Part shown: one piece after another, positions 35,356 to 45,080 of the stretch
Position numbering within the stretch: position 1 is the stretch's first letter
How the letters are laid out: every line of letters starts with the position of its first letter
DNA from: Acidobacteriaceae bacterium
GTDB lineage: Bacteria > Acidobacteriota > Terriglobia > Terriglobales > Acidobacteriaceae
Direction: 5' to 3'
Length of the DNA stretch: 59,419 nucleotides
Assembly (NCBI GenBank): GCA_030037705.1
Contig: JASHQE010000290.1
Location: 1 to 59,419 of the forward strand
Notes under the pieces: model-generated
What the model was told of the DNA's origin: nothing
Seen by the model: only the letters and a program-made list of their open reading frames with translations
Databases searched by the model: none
Position numbers and translations under genes: made by a program

Positions 35356-36711
35356 ATGAGTTTAGTCTGTCGATCCCGGCTTTGGCTCCTTTCATCCATT
35401 CTGTTCTCCGCGTTCGTGCAGCCACTTGCGGCTGCCCAAGCCCATCCGAATGCAACCGGCTCGCAGGCCGTTGCGGCCCGCCAGAAGGAACAGACCGGTC
35501 CTCAGGCCGGCTCTCAGGAAGGCTACAAGCTGCCGCCGGACAAGCTCGCGAAAGCCATTGCCCTCAGCCGCATCCGCAACATCCTCGATATCGCAGGCTC
35601 TGTCTGGGGGATCGTCTTCCTATGGCTGTTGCTTGCGGTGCGCGGCTGGTCCGGCCTCGAAGGCTGGGCCGCACGGCGCTCGAGCCGGCGCTGGGTGCAG
35701 GGGCTGCTTTTCTTCGCCGCTTTCTTCGTGATCACCACGCTGGCCAGCCTTCCTCTCGATCTGTATGGCCATCATGTAGAGCGCAGCTATGGCATCAGCG
35801 TGCAGGGCTGGGGCAGTTGGTTCGGCGATATGGGCAAGGGGCTTGGCCTGACGCTGATCTTCGGCTCGCTTCTTCTGCTTTTCTTTCACTGGATCGTCCG
35901 CGCTGCGCCGCGCCGCTACTGGCTGTGGATCTGGCTCATCACTCTGCCCCTGATGGTTCTGGTCGCATTTGCGCAGCCGCTGATCATCGATCCGCTGTTC
36001 AATAAGTTCGAACCGCTCGCGAAGACCGATCCCGCATTGGTGCAAAAGCTGGAAAAGGTCGTACAGCGCACCGGAACCGATATCTCGCCCGATCGGATAT
36101 TCCTGATGAAGGCCAGCGAGAAGACCAACGGACTGAACGCGTATGTAACCGGCCTGGGCGCGAGCAAGCGCATCGTGGTATGGGATACGACGGCCGGCCG
36201 CATTCCCGACGATGAAGTGCTCTTCATCTTCGGCCATGAGAGCGGGCATTACGTGCTGCATCACATCCTGAAGGGGCTCGACGCTATGGCCATCGGACTT
36301 TTCTTCATCTACTGGGCATGCGCGGGCTTCGCCGCATGGCTCATCCGCCGCTTCGGCCCGCGCTGGGGCGCGCCCGATCTCGTCTCGCGCACCGGGTTCG
36401 TCGTGCTTCTGTTCACGATCTCCATCGTCAGCTTTCTGCTCGAACCGGTCGGCAACGCCGTCAGCCGGCACTTCGAGCATCAGGCCGATGTGTACGGCCA
36501 GGAGGCGATCCACGGCATCGTGCCCGATCCGCAGAAGGCCACCGTGGCCGCGTTCAACGATCTGGGCGCGGCCTGGCTCGACGATCCCCATCCCAGCCCG
36601 TTCATCGAATTCTGGCTCTACAACCACCCCAGCACACGGCGGCGCGCCAACTTTGCACTGTATTACGATCCGTGGGCCAACGGCGGGCATGGCCGGTTTT
36701 TTGCGAAGTAA
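35356..36711 (+). CDS. M48-family (Ste24/CAAX-type) membrane metallopeptidase
   Basis: This 451-residue zinc peptidase of the membrane begins with a signal-like segment (LWLLSSILFSAFVQPLAAA), followed by the M48 N-terminal membrane domain (VLPPDKL-like YKLPPDKLAKAIAL, then several spans). The zinc site is in LFIFGHESGHYVLHH near residue 294, and the third ligand Glu is in RHFEHQADVYGQEA. Homologues process prenylated or misfolded membrane proteins; the bacterial substrates are unclear. The ATG at 35356 has GGAGAGG upstream. It is divergent from the TldD/TldE-like pair, so three proteases share this locus. Confidence 0.9.
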   Translation: MSLVCRSRLWLLSSILFSAFVQPLAAAQAHPNATGSQAVAARQKEQTGPQAGSQEGYKLPPDKLAKAIALSRIRNILDIAGSVWGIVFLWLLLAVRGWSGLEGWAARRSSRRWVQGLLFFAAFFVITTLASLPLDLYGHHVERSYGISVQGWGSWFGDMGKGLGLTLIFGSLLLLFFHWIVRAAPRRYWLWIWLITLPLMVLVAFAQPLIIDPLFNKFEPLAKTDPALVQKLEKVVQRTGTDISPDRIFLMKASEKTNGLNAYVTGLGASKRIVVWDTTAGRIPDDEVLFIFGHESGHYVLHHILKGLDAMAIGLFFIYWACAGFAAWLIRRFGPRWGAPDLVSRTGFVVLLFTISIVSFLLEPVGNAVSRHFEHQADVYGQEAIHGIVPDPQKATVAAFNDLGAAWLDDPHPSPFIEFWLYNHPSTRRRANFALYYDPWANGGHGRFFAK

Positions 36712-37794
36712 GCGATAGTCCCGGCAAATTTGGAACAGAATTTGCGGAAGCTCTCACACAAACGCAATCATTCAGGTTTGGACAGGACCGGGTTCCGGAT
36801 GCCCCAGATCTCATCGCCGCTCACCGAGCACGACAAGGGGTGCGACATGGGTGCCCCAGGTCTGTCCGCCGTGGCGGAAGACCTGGGAAAGCACAAATCC
36901 CACCCAAGCACTGTCATCCTGAGCGAAGGCCGTCCGCCGCGGCGGACGACCGTAGTCGAAGGATCTGCGGTTGCTCTTGGCGAAGCTCAAGGCTGGAAAC
37001 GACGCTGCTTTGACGTCTTTGATGTGTGTATCGTGCGTGGAACTGCGAGACGAACCGCGGATGTTTCGACTCCGTTGCGAGCAAAAAACGCTCGCAACTC
37101 CGCTCAACATGACAGTGCTTGAATGATCGGTCTGCAGCCGGGGGCCGGGTGCCCCAGAGCCTGCCCTGAGCGTAGTCGAAGGGTCTGTCCGCCGCGGCGG
37201 ATGACCTGGGAAAGCACAAATCCTCACCCAAGCACTGTCATCCTGAGCGAAGGCCGTCCGCCGCGGCGGACGACCGGAGTCGAAGGATCTGCGGTTGTCT
37301 TTGTAAAGGTGGCGTGGGTTGACCTGAGTCGAGATTGGTACGATGTGGAACCTGCCGATTGCCCATCGCATGGAGGTTTAGAAGCAACCGCAGATCCTTC
37401 GACTGCGTCCGCCAAGGCGGACTCCGCTCAGGATGACAAATTAAGAACGATTACCACAGTCCAGATTTCAAGACATACGATGCCGGGTGCCAAGTGCCCC
37501 AGAGCCTGCCCTGAGCGTAGTCGAAGGGGATCTGCGGTTGCTCTTCGCGAAGCTTAAGGCTGGAAACGATGCTGCTTTGACATCTTTGATGAGCGTATTG
37601 TCCGTGGAGCTGCGAGACGAACCGCAGATCCTTCGACTTCGTTTGCCGCAAAACGCGGCAAACTGCGCTCAGGATGACAGTGTTTGAATGATCGGTCTAC
37701 AGCCGGGCACCCAGCATCGTGCTCTACCCATCACCGCCCAAGGCTAAGAAATAATTTGGAAGTGCGGCGAGGTGCGATTTGACTGGCTTCAGCC
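36712..37794. repeat. 1.1-kb array of REP-like palindromes
   Basis: There is no gene here. Units seen: GTGCCCCAGGTCT...AGACCTGGGAAAGCAC at about 36847-36895 and 37146-37217; TCATCCTGAGCGAAGG...GTCGAAGGATCTGCGG at about 36911-36976 and 37240-37297; GATGTTTCGACT...GCTCAACATGACA at 37060-37115; GATCCTTCGACT...GCTCAGGATGACA at 37388-37439 and 37625-37682; and GAGCCTGCCCTGAGCGTAG at about 37500. Each holds a variable inner palindrome. They lie in both orientations between M48 and a convergent exported protein. Confidence 0.9.
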
Positions 37795-38508
37795 TCACTC
37801 CGCCGGCACGAGCGGCTTGGCCGGAGGCTTCAGAACGAAGCCTTTGCGGATCAGCGCGAATCCCTCTTGCGGCAGTTCGGCTTGCAGAAGCTGGTTGTCG
37901 GGTCCGGAAAATAGATCGGTCTTCGCGTTCGCGATCGTCACGATCAGGTGATGCACGGTGACTGGCTTGCTGTTCAATGTTCCTTGCTGATCGGGATAGG
38001 TGGCTAGCTGCACAGGCTCAATCGACCCTTTGTTTTTGGGCAGGATGACCCAGAGGTCGCGATTGTTCCGTGCGACGGCGAGAGCCAACAATGTTTCGAG
38101 CGCGCCGGGATCGAAGTCGGGCAGGAAGACTGCATTGGCGTGGGAGGCAAGCCGCGTCGTCGAGCTGCGGCCATCCGCCGAGATATTCAAAAGAATCTGT
38201 GCGGAGTCCGGCGCGCCGACGACCGTCACCGCCGAACCATTGACGGTGGCGCTCAGTTGTACGTGCTTGAGTTGGTTTGCCGAAGAGAGTTCTTCGGTCT
38301 TCGACAGATCATAATCGAGCCCCTGCATCGCAACACGGACCAACGAGGTCGAGCCGTAACCATGCGGCGTAGCCGTGAACCGGAACAAAGCCGTGCCCAC
38401 GGCGTGGCCATGCTGCGCGATCTGAAAGCTGCCGGATTGGGCTTGGATGGATGAAGATGCGAGAAAGGCAAGAAGTCCCGCGAGCGGGAGCAAGGCAAAG
38501 ATACGCAC
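37795..38508 (-). CDS. Exported hypothetical protein
   Basis: This 237-residue protein has a clear signal peptide (IFALLPLAGLLAFLASSSIQAQ). The mature part is beta-rich: FQIAQHGHAVGTALFRFTAT, then SLVRVAMQGLDYDLS and a late VTVHHLIVTIANAKTDLFSG, ending in a proline-rich tail (KPPAKPLVPAE). No catalytic motif or family is recognised. The start is a GTG. It is probably periplasmic or surface exposed. It stands alone between two repeat blocks. Confidence 0.7.
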   Translation of the reverse strand: MRIFALLPLAGLLAFLASSSIQAQSGSFQIAQHGHAVGTALFRFTATPHGYGSTSLVRVAMQGLDYDLSKTEELSSANQLKHVQLSATVNGSAVTVVGAPDSAQILLNISADGRSSTTRLASHANAVFLPDFDPGALETLLALAVARNNRDLWVILPKNKGSIEPVQLATYPDQQGTLNSKPVTVHHLIVTIANAKTDLFSGPDNQLLQAELPQEGFALIRKGFVLKPPAKPLVPAE

Positions 38509-38599
38509 AGGCGTTACACCACCCCTGTGCGATTAGACGTGGCGCAGCGAATAAGGAGTAGAGAATAGGGAACAAGACGCGAATCAGCAGACGCCGTGC

Positions 38600-38650
38600 G
38601 GTCTCCCAGGTCTCATCCGCCGCGGCGGACGAGACCTGGGGCACCCAGCG
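38600..38650. repeat. REP-like palindrome
   Basis: One unit (CCCAGGTCTCATCC GCCGCGGC GGACGAGACCTGGG type) lies between the exported protein and superoxide dismutase. Just before it (about 38552-38578) is a decayed run of 7-base units (GGAGTAG/AGAATAG/GGAACAA). Confidence 0.8.
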
Positions 38651-38707
38651 ATTATGAAGGCACATCTTCGGTTGGCCCAAAACAAAACTGATCTCTGACC
38701 CCTGTCT

Positions 38708-39331
38708 TTATCCCTTGGCGATGGCAAAGCGGCGGTTGACCTCGTCCCAGTTCACCACGTTCCACCATGCGGCAAGGTAGTCCGGGCGCCGGTTCTGGTA
38801 TTTCAGATAGTAGGCGTGTTCCCACACGTCATTGCCGAGGATCGGGAACAGCCCCTGCGAGAGCGGCGAGTCCTGGTTGGGAGTAGTGATGACTTTCAGC
38901 TTCCCGCCGGTGAAGACCAGCCAGCCCCAACCGGAGCCGAACTGCTTCGCGGTCGTCTCGTTGAATGTCTTTTTGAAGGATTCGAAGTCGCCGAAGTCCG
39001 CCGAGATCTGGCTGGCGATGGCTCCGGCGGGATTGCCGCCAATGCCGGGCGTATTCGGCGGGCCCATCAGCTTCCAGAAAGCGGTATGGTTGGAGTGGCC
39101 TCCGCCGTTGTTGCGGACCACGCCGCGAATGTCTTCAGGGACCTGGTTCAGATCGCGAAGCAGATCGTCGACAGATTTGGCGGCGAGATTAGGGTGTTTT
39201 TCGAGCGCGGCGTTCACGTTGGTGATGTAGGCCTGATGATGCTTATCGTGGTGGAGTTTCATCGTTTCGGCGTCGATGAAAGGCTCAAGAGCCGAATACT
39301 CGTAGGGAAGCGGTGCGAGTTCGTATGCCAT
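38708..39331 (-). CDS. Fe/Mn superoxide dismutase
   Basis: This 207-residue enzyme converts superoxide to oxygen and hydrogen peroxide. The metal ligands are visible: His in [13 protein letters not shown], His in [11 protein letters not shown], and Asp/His in [16 protein letters not shown]. The signature [10 protein letters not shown] is present, and the length is typical of the SodA/SodB family. Iron versus manganese cannot be decided. There is no signal peptide, so it is cytoplasmic. It stands alone. Confidence 0.96.
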   Translation of the reverse strand: MAYELAPLPYEYSALEPFIDAETMKLHHDKHHQAYITNVNAALEKHPNLAAKSVDDLLRDLNQVPEDIRGVVRNNGGGHSNHTAFWKLMGPPNTPGIGGNPAGAIASQISADFGDFESFKKTFNETTAKQFGSGWGWLVFTGGKLKVITTPNQDSPLSQGLFPILGNDVWEHAYYLKYQNRRPDYLAAWWNVVNWDEVNRRFAIAKG

Positions 39332-39683
39332 AAGGGGAAATCTCCTCCGTTCCGATTGTACTGCGATGAATTGGCCGCATCTTTAAGGCGGGATTGTGCA
39401 AAATGAATATCATACGACCGCATGTTTCGATGCCCGGGTGCGGCTCCAAGTCTCAAATGTTCGAGGTCTCAAATATCGTGCATTTTCTCCGGCGGTCAGG
39501 CACAAACTTTCATGAATCCCGGCAGCACGGCGTACAACAATAGAGAAGAAGCCTCAGAGGAGAAAAAAGATGAACCTCGAGGTATCCGCAGGCGTCATAG
39601 TCTACGGAAGAACGATGCTGTATTTCGTTTGATGCGCCTTTCTTCATTTCCACCCTAAAACCGAGAGGAAAGCGACCCGGACC
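39332..39683. other. Intergenic before the glucoamylase gene
   Basis: About 350 bases between sodA/B (minus) and GH15 (plus), presumably carrying both promoters. The only sign of coding is a 20-codon frame at 39570-39632 with AGGAG before its ATG, listed separately. No repeat was seen. Confidence 0.4.
39570..39632 (+). CDS. Possible 20-residue leader peptide
   Basis: An ATG preceded by GAGGAGAAAAAAG opens a 20-codon frame (MNLEVSAGVIVYGRTMLYFV) that ends 51 bases before the glucoamylase start. The ribosome binding site is as good as those of real genes. The peptide has no regulatory codon run, so attenuation is not suggested. It may be a small uORF or chance. Confidence 0.3.
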   Translation: MNLEVSAGVIVYGRTMLYFV

Positions 39684-42137
39684 ATGAGCAACGAGCCCTT
39701 ATACAGATGGCTTGAGCAGCAAGGAGAAGCCTTCGGCGCGCCCGGCATGCAACCACGCTGGACCTCGAGCGTGAAAGATGCCGTAGGCACAGCATACGCA
39801 GCCTCGAGCCGCATCTGGTTCACATGCTCGCATGGCATTTTGAACGAGCTTTACCACCCGACCATCGACCGTGCGCAGATGAGAGACATGGAATTCCTCA
39901 TCACCGACGGAGAAACATTTGCGCACGAAGAGAAACGCGACCTGGAGTCGCGGTTTGAGTACATCCATCCGGAAGCGTTGGGAGCGCGTTACGTAAACTC
40001 CGATCCGGAGGGGCGGTACAGCCTGACCAAAGAGATTATCTGCGATCCGCATCACTCCGTGGTGCTGCAGCGGGTGCGGCTGGCGGGACACACGGATCTG
40101 CTGGCGCGTTTGAAGGTGTACGCGCTCGTGGCGCCGCACCTGAACGGCGGCGGCGCGGGCAACACGGCGCGCGCGGTGGACGTTGCCGGAAGCAGAGTCC
40201 TGATGGCATGGAAAGACCAGTGGTCGCTGGCCATGGCCGCCAGTTGCGGGTTTTCGCGCATGAGCTGCGGCTTCGTTGGCGTGAGCGACGGCTGGCGCGA
40301 CCTGATGGACAACTTCCAGATGGACTGGGAATTCGGTTCGGCTACCGGCGGCAACATCGCAATGATGGGCGAGCTTGACCTCAAAGGCCGGACTGTGCAG
40401 GAAGACGGTGCCGGGAGCTCAGTCGAATTTACCGTGGCCATCGGTATTGGGGCCGGTCACCATACCGCCGCGCAAAAGACGATGGGCGCGCTGGCCTCCT
40501 CCTTCGGCGACCTGCGCAAGCGGTTCATCGAGCAGTGGCAGCGCGCCGCCAATCCGGAGTGGCTCGCACCCAAGTCCCAGGACGGCGGCAAGCTGATGCG
40601 GGCCAGCCACAACGTGCTGCTGGCCCATGAGGACAAGACCTATTCAGGCGCGTTTGTTGCCTCGGCCTCGATTCCCTGGGGTCAGGTGAAGAGCGACGAC
40701 GATCTGGGTGGCTATCATCTCGTCTGGACGCGCGACATGGTGCAGACAGCCTCGGCGCTGCTCGCCTGCGGACGAACGGAAACCGCGCGGCGCGCACTGG
40801 TTTACCTGGCTTGCACGCAGCAACAGGATGGCGGTTTCGCGCAGAACTTCTGGATCGACGGAACCCCTTACTGGAGCGGCAAGCAGCTCGACGAAGTCGC
40901 GTTTCCAATCATTCTGGCATGGCGGTTGTGGAAGGCCGACGGGCTGGGCGGATTGGATATCGTCCCCTTTATCGAGCGCGCTGCCGGATGCCTGGTGCGC
41001 AACGCGCCGATCACGCACCAGGAGCGGTGGGAGGAAAACTCCGGCTACTCGCCTTCGACGCTGGCGGCGGTGATCAGCGGACTCATCTGCGCGGCAGAGA
41101 TGGCGCGCGCCCACGACTCGGCAGAGCTGGGCCAGTTTTTAGAGGAGTACGCCGACTGGATCGAAGGCCATCTTGAAGATTGGACTGTAACCAATAACGG
41201 CGTGCTGCATCCTGATGTGAAGCGGCACTACATGCGCATCCGGCCGCCGGAGTGCGGCGAGACCTATGCGCACGAGGGTTGCGGAAAAGAACATATCCGG
41301 CTCGCCAACCGGCCGCCGGGAACACAGTACGAGTTCGAGGCGCGGGAGATCATCGACGCAGGATTTCTCGAGCTGGTGCGGTACGGCGTAAGGAGGGCCG
41401 ACGATCCGTTAATCGTGGATTCATTGAAGGTCGTCGATGATGTGTTGAAGCGCGAGCTGCCGCAGGGTCCCGGCTGGCTGCGCTACAACTACGACGGGTA
41501 TGGACAGCGCCCCGATGGTGGACCGTATGAGGGATGGGGCCAGGGCCGGGTGTGGCCGCTACTGACCGGCGAGCGGGCGCACTATGAACTCGCTGCCGGC
41601 ATGGATATCGCACCCCTGATCCGCACCTACGAGCGTTTCGCTACCTGCGGCCAGATGCTGCCGGAGCAGGTGTGGGACGAAGCGAACCGGCCGGAGCGGC
41701 GCTTGAAGTTTGGCCAACCGGCAGGTTCGGCGGTGCCCCTGGTTTGGGCGCACGCCGAATATTTGAAGCTGCTGCGGTCGGCTCTGGACGGAAGGGTCTT
41801 CGACCGCATCGAACCGGTGTACGAGCGTTATTGCGAGCGAAACGGAGGCGGTCCGAGCCGGCGAATCGAAATTCACAGCCGTCATCGGCCGATTCAAACC
41901 ATGGAGCCGGGCCGCGCGCTTCGGATTCTGGATGAAAGAAAGTTTGACGTGATCTGGACAGGAGACGGCTGGCAAACCAAGCAAATTACCTCAAGCCGCG
42001 CCCTGGGCAGCGCCGGTTTCAGCGCCGACCTCGTTCCCGTGAACGGTTGCCGCGAACTTGAGTGGACGCTGCACTGGCCCGAACAGGACGGCTGGCTTGG
42101 ATACAATGTGAAGGTTAAGATTGATGCCGGCTCATAG
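39684..42137 (+). CDS. Glycoside hydrolase family 15 (glucoamylase-type)
   Basis: This 817-residue enzyme belongs to the bacterial glucoamylase/glucodextranase branch. It has an N-terminal beta-sandwich domain (about 1-270, with ASSRIWFTCSHGILNELYHP) and an (alpha/alpha)6 catalytic barrel (about 290-690), with DDDLGGYHLVWTRDMVQT, WEENSGYSPSTLAAV holding the acid Glu, and GRVWPLLTGERAHYEL holding the base Glu. A C-terminal beta region (about 700-817) follows. It releases glucose from alpha-glucans. No signal peptide is evident, so it probably acts on intracellular glycogen or maltodextrin. It precedes the pentose phosphate genes. Confidence 0.93.
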   Translation: MSNEPLYRWLEQQGEAFGAPGMQPRWTSSVKDAVGTAYAASSRIWFTCSHGILNELYHPTIDRAQMRDMEFLITDGETFAHEEKRDLESRFEYIHPEALGARYVNSDPEGRYSLTKEIICDPHHSVVLQRVRLAGHTDLLARLKVYALVAPHLNGGGAGNTARAVDVAGSRVLMAWKDQWSLAMAASCGFSRMSCGFVGVSDGWRDLMDNFQMDWEFGSATGGNIAMMGELDLKGRTVQEDGAGSSVEFTVAIGIGAGHHTAAQKTMGALASSFGDLRKRFIEQWQRAANPEWLAPKSQDGGKLMRASHNVLLAHEDKTYSGAFVASASIPWGQVKSDDDLGGYHLVWTRDMVQTASALLACGRTETARRALVYLACTQQQDGGFAQNFWIDGTPYWSGKQLDEVAFPIILAWRLWKADGLGGLDIVPFIERAAGCLVRNAPITHQERWEENSGYSPSTLAAVISGLICAAEMARAHDSAELGQFLEEYADWIEGHLEDWTVTNNGVLHPDVKRHYMRIRPPECGETYAHEGCGKEHIRLANRPPGTQYEFEAREIIDAGFLELVRYGVRRADDPLIVDSLKVVDDVLKRELPQGPGWLRYNYDGYGQRPDGGPYEGWGQGRVWPLLTGERAHYELAAGMDIAPLIRTYERFATCGQMLPEQVWDEANRPERRLKFGQPAGSAVPLVWAHAEYLKLLRSALDGRVFDRIEPVYERYCERNGGGPSRRIEIHSRHRPIQTMEPGRALRILDERKFDVIWTGDGWQTKQITSSRALGSAGFSADLVPVNGCRELEWTLHWPEQDGWLGYNVKVKIDAGS

Positions 42138-42191
42138 GCCTTTTTATCGGGTGTACCCGCCCTCTAACCGAAAGGACAAGCTTCAAGCGCT

Positions 42192-44189
42192 ATGACTTCC
42201 AGCGTTGCATCTCTTTCTCTCGATCAGCTCTCCATCGACACGCTGCGGCTGCTCGCCGTCGACACAGTCGAAAAGGCAAAGAGCGGACACCCCGGCGCTC
42301 CGCTTGGATGCGCTCCTATCGCCTATCTGCTCTTTCACAAGCTGATGAAGCACAGCCCATCGCATTTCAAGTGGGCCGACCGTGACCGGTTTGTGCTTTC
42401 AAACGGACATGCCTCGGCGCTGCTCTACGGATCGCTCTACCTGTCCGGCTATAAGCTGACGCTCGACGACCTGAAGAGCTTCCGCCAGTGGCACTCGAAG
42501 ACCCCGGGGCATCCCGAGTCGGGCGATACCGAGGGCGTCGAGGTGACCACCGGTCCGCTCGGTCAGGGCATCGGCATGGCCGTGGGTATGGCGATCGCGG
42601 AGAAACATCTCGCCGCCGTCTACAACAAGCCGGGCTTCGAGATCGTGAACCACTATACGTACGCGCTCTGCGGCGACGGCGACCTGATGGAAGGCGTCTC
42701 GCATGAGGCTGCCGCGCTGGCCGGCAAACTGGCCCTCGGCAAGTTGATCTTCCTCTACGATGACAATCTGATTTCGCTGGACGGCCCGACCGAACTCAGT
42801 TACGGCGACAATTACCTGGAGCGCTTCGAAGCCTATCACTGGCATGTGCAGCGCGTAGCCGACGGCAATGACCTCAACGCGATCGAAGCGGCCATTGAAG
42901 CGGCCAAGGCCGAGACCTCGAAACCGTCATTCATCGCAGTGCGTACAGTCATTGGTTACGGCAGCCCGCGCGCAGGCACCAATAAAGTGCATGGCGAGGC
43001 GATGGGTGCGGCCGACGTGGCGGCGACGAAGAAGTTCTTCGGATTCCCCGAGGACCAAAGCTTCTACGTCCCGGATGACGCGCTGGCCAACTGGCGCAAG
43101 GCCGTCGATCGTGGAAAAGAGTATGAGGCCGAGTGGAATAAGCTTTTCGCCGGCTACAAAGCAGCATTTCCGGAACTGGCTGCGGAGTTCGAACGCACCC
43201 AGGCAGGCAGGCTGAAGGCCGGTTGGGAGAAGACCATTCCGAGCTTCCCGGCCGGCAAGCCGGTGGCCACGCGCAACGCCGGCGGCGCGGTGATGAATGC
43301 CATTGCCGAAAGCGTGCCGGAGCTATTGGGTGGCGCGGCTGATCTGACTGCTTCCACCAAGACCCTCTTCAAGCCCGGCGCGAATTTCCACTTGGACCCC
43401 ACCGGGCGGAACGTCTACTTCGGCGTGCGCGAGTTCGGCATGTGCGCTGCGGTGAATGGCATGGCGGCCCACGGCGGATTGATCCCCTTCGGGTCAACGT
43501 TCTTTACCTTTTCCGACTATTGCAAGCCGGCGATTCGACTGGCCGCACTCATGAAGAGCCACTCGCTGTTCATCTTCACGCACGACTCCATCGGTCTGGG
43601 CGAGGATGGCCCGACCCACCAGCCTGTTGAGCACCTGATGATGCTGCGGGCCGTTCCCGATCTCACCGACTTCCGGCCGGCGGACGCAAACGAAACCGCC
43701 GCTGTGTGGCGGCTGGCGCTCGAACGCAAGAGCCCGAGCTTTATGGCGCTCACCCGCCAGGATCTGCCGGTGATCGACCCCACAAGGCAGGATGCGTACG
43801 CCAACGTGAGCAAGGGAGCCTACGTGCTCGAAGACGTCGAGAACCCGCAGATCGTGCTCATCGGCACCGGCTCCGAGGTATGGCCGGCGGTAGAAGCGGC
43901 AAAGCTGCTTGCGGCGGAAGGAATTCGCGCGCGCGTCGTGAGCTTCCCAAGCTGGAGAATCTTCGAAGAGCAGACGGCATCGTACAAAGCCAGCGTGCTC
44001 CCGGCTGGCGTGCCCAAGCTGGCGGTGGAAGCCGGTGCCACGCTGGGATGGTGGAAGTATGTCGGCACGAACGGCGGCGTCGTTGGCCTCGACCGCTTCG
44101 GCGCCTCGGCGCCGGGACCGGTTGTGCTCAAGGAACTGGGGTTCAGTGCGGAGAATGTGGCTGCTAAGGCAAAGGCGTTGGTGAAGTAG
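42192..44189 (+). CDS. tkt: Transketolase
   Basis: This 665-residue thiamine-diphosphate enzyme transfers two-carbon units between sugar phosphates. It shows [16 protein letters not shown] near residue 35, the ThDP/metal site [31 protein letters not shown], and in the second domain TFFTFSDYC and [19 protein letters not shown]. It is full length. It lies 55 bases after the glucoamylase gene and opens the run tkt-rpiB-HAD-gnd-zwf. A 32-bp palindrome follows its stop codon immediately. Confidence 0.97.
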   Translation: MTSSVASLSLDQLSIDTLRLLAVDTVEKAKSGHPGAPLGCAPIAYLLFHKLMKHSPSHFKWADRDRFVLSNGHASALLYGSLYLSGYKLTLDDLKSFRQWHSKTPGHPESGDTEGVEVTTGPLGQGIGMAVGMAIAEKHLAAVYNKPGFEIVNHYTYALCGDGDLMEGVSHEAAALAGKLALGKLIFLYDDNLISLDGPTELSYGDNYLERFEAYHWHVQRVADGNDLNAIEAAIEAAKAETSKPSFIAVRTVIGYGSPRAGTNKVHGEAMGAADVAATKKFFGFPEDQSFYVPDDALANWRKAVDRGKEYEAEWNKLFAGYKAAFPELAAEFERTQAGRLKAGWEKTIPSFPAGKPVATRNAGGAVMNAIAESVPELLGGAADLTASTKTLFKPGANFHLDPTGRNVYFGVREFGMCAAVNGMAAHGGLIPFGSTFFTFSDYCKPAIRLAALMKSHSLFIFTHDSIGLGEDGPTHQPVEHLMMLRAVPDLTDFRPADANETAAVWRLALERKSPSFMALTRQDLPVIDPTRQDAYANVSKGAYVLEDVENPQIVLIGTGSEVWPAVEAAKLLAAEGIRARVVSFPSWRIFEEQTASYKASVLPAGVPKLAVEAGATLGWWKYVGTNGGVVGLDRFGASAPGPVVLKELGFSAENVAAKAKALVK

Positions 44190-44190
44190 C

Positions 44191-44275
44191 AAGTTAGCAA
44201 GTTAGCGGGTCAGCAAGTCAGCCAACAACTTATACGCTAACTCGCTAACTTGCTGACCCGCTAACTTGCTAACTT
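44191..44275. repeat. Gene-less octamer-repeat palindrome
   Basis: 44191-44222 pairs with 44244-44275 in 31 of 32 positions, with a 21-base loop. Both arms are built of 8-base units (AGCAAGTT, AGCGGGTC). Units and order match the arms that flank the four-helix-bundle gene at 17263-17767. It lies between tkt and rpiB and could also act as a transcript hairpin. Confidence 0.9.
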
Positions 44276-44303
44276 ATCACTCTGCCGCGCAGGAGAATGC
44301 AGG

Positions 44304-44786
44304 ATGAAACTCGTCATCAGCGCCGATCACGCGGGATTCGCTCTCAAGGAAGATGTGCGCGCCTATCTCGAAAAAAAAGGCCATGAGGTCGTCGATCTGG
44401 GCGCGTACGACGGTGATCATCCAGACGACTATCCCGACTTCGCCGAAAAAGTAGGCGATGCGATTCGCAAAGGCATTGCCAAGCGTGGAATTCTGATCTG
44501 CGGTTCAGGCGTGGGCGTCTGTGTAGCGGCCAATAAGATTCCCGGCATTCGCGCGGGCATGTGTCACGACACCTATTCGGCGCATCAAGGCGTGGAGCAT
44601 GATGACATGAACGTGATCGTGCTGGGCGCGCGCATCGTCGCCTCGGCGCTGGCATATGAGCTGGTGGATTCGTTCATCGGGGCCAAGTTTGTCGCCAATG
44701 AGGAGCGGTTTCAACGGCGGTTCAAAAAGGTGCTCGCCATCGAGGCCAAGTACCAGTGCGGAGATGGTCCAGCAAGTCCGGCGTAG
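44304..44786 (+). CDS. rpiB: Ribose-5-phosphate isomerase B
   Basis: This 160-residue enzyme interconverts ribose 5-phosphate and ribulose 5-phosphate. It has the N-terminal ISADHAGFALKEDV, the catalytic Cys in LICGSGVGVCVAANK and the His pair in HDTYSAHQGVEHDDMN. It is typical in length with a short tail. It is the second gene of the pentose phosphate group. A gap of about 290 bases to the HAD gene contains palindrome copy C. Confidence 0.96.
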   Translation: MKLVISADHAGFALKEDVRAYLEKKGHEVVDLGAYDGDHPDDYPDFAEKVGDAIRKGIAKRGILICGSGVGVCVAANKIPGIRAGMCHDTYSAHQGVEHDDMNVIVLGARIVASALAYELVDSFIGAKFVANEERFQRRFKKVLAIEAKYQCGDGPASPA

Positions 44787-44942
44787 CCCGCTCCAGCCGG
44801 GCCGTCTTTCTAAACCTCCTTCATCAAACTGAAACTCAAAAGGTTTTTGATCGTCTCAGTAGGCAGGATCGGCAGTTTCCACGGCGTTTCAATGCATCAG
44901 AGTTTTCTCGCAGCTTCCCTGAGATTTCTGGAACGACTTTAA

Positions 44943-45048
44943 AGCATTTTCAGAGATGGTGTAGTCCGAAGCCGGGCAACAAAGTCGGCACGGCCATCAG
45001 TACACAGCCTTCTTCACACGCGCGAGGCCGCAGTATCTCTGAAAATGC
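44943..45048. repeat. 110-bp palindromic element, copy C
   Basis: Perfect 14-base arms (44944-44957, GCATTTTCAGAGAT, with 45035-45048) enclose GGTGTAGTCCGAAGC at 44958-44972. That block is the reverse complement of the fixed block in copies A and B. The arms are unrelated in sequence to those of A and B. It lies just before the HAD gene. Confidence 0.75.
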
Positions 45049-45080
45049 CATAGCGCGTATGCGCGGATAAAGAGGCGCCG

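Noticed and set aside
36712-37794. Repeat array considered as a CRISPR
   Set aside because: Units are palindromic, of unequal length and in both orientations, spacing is irregular and no cas genes are present.
44191-44275. Octamer palindrome considered as a plain tkt terminator
   Set aside because: The stem is far longer than usual terminators, there is no T-run, and the same units flank an unrelated gene at 17.3-17.8 kb, so a repeat element is the better description.
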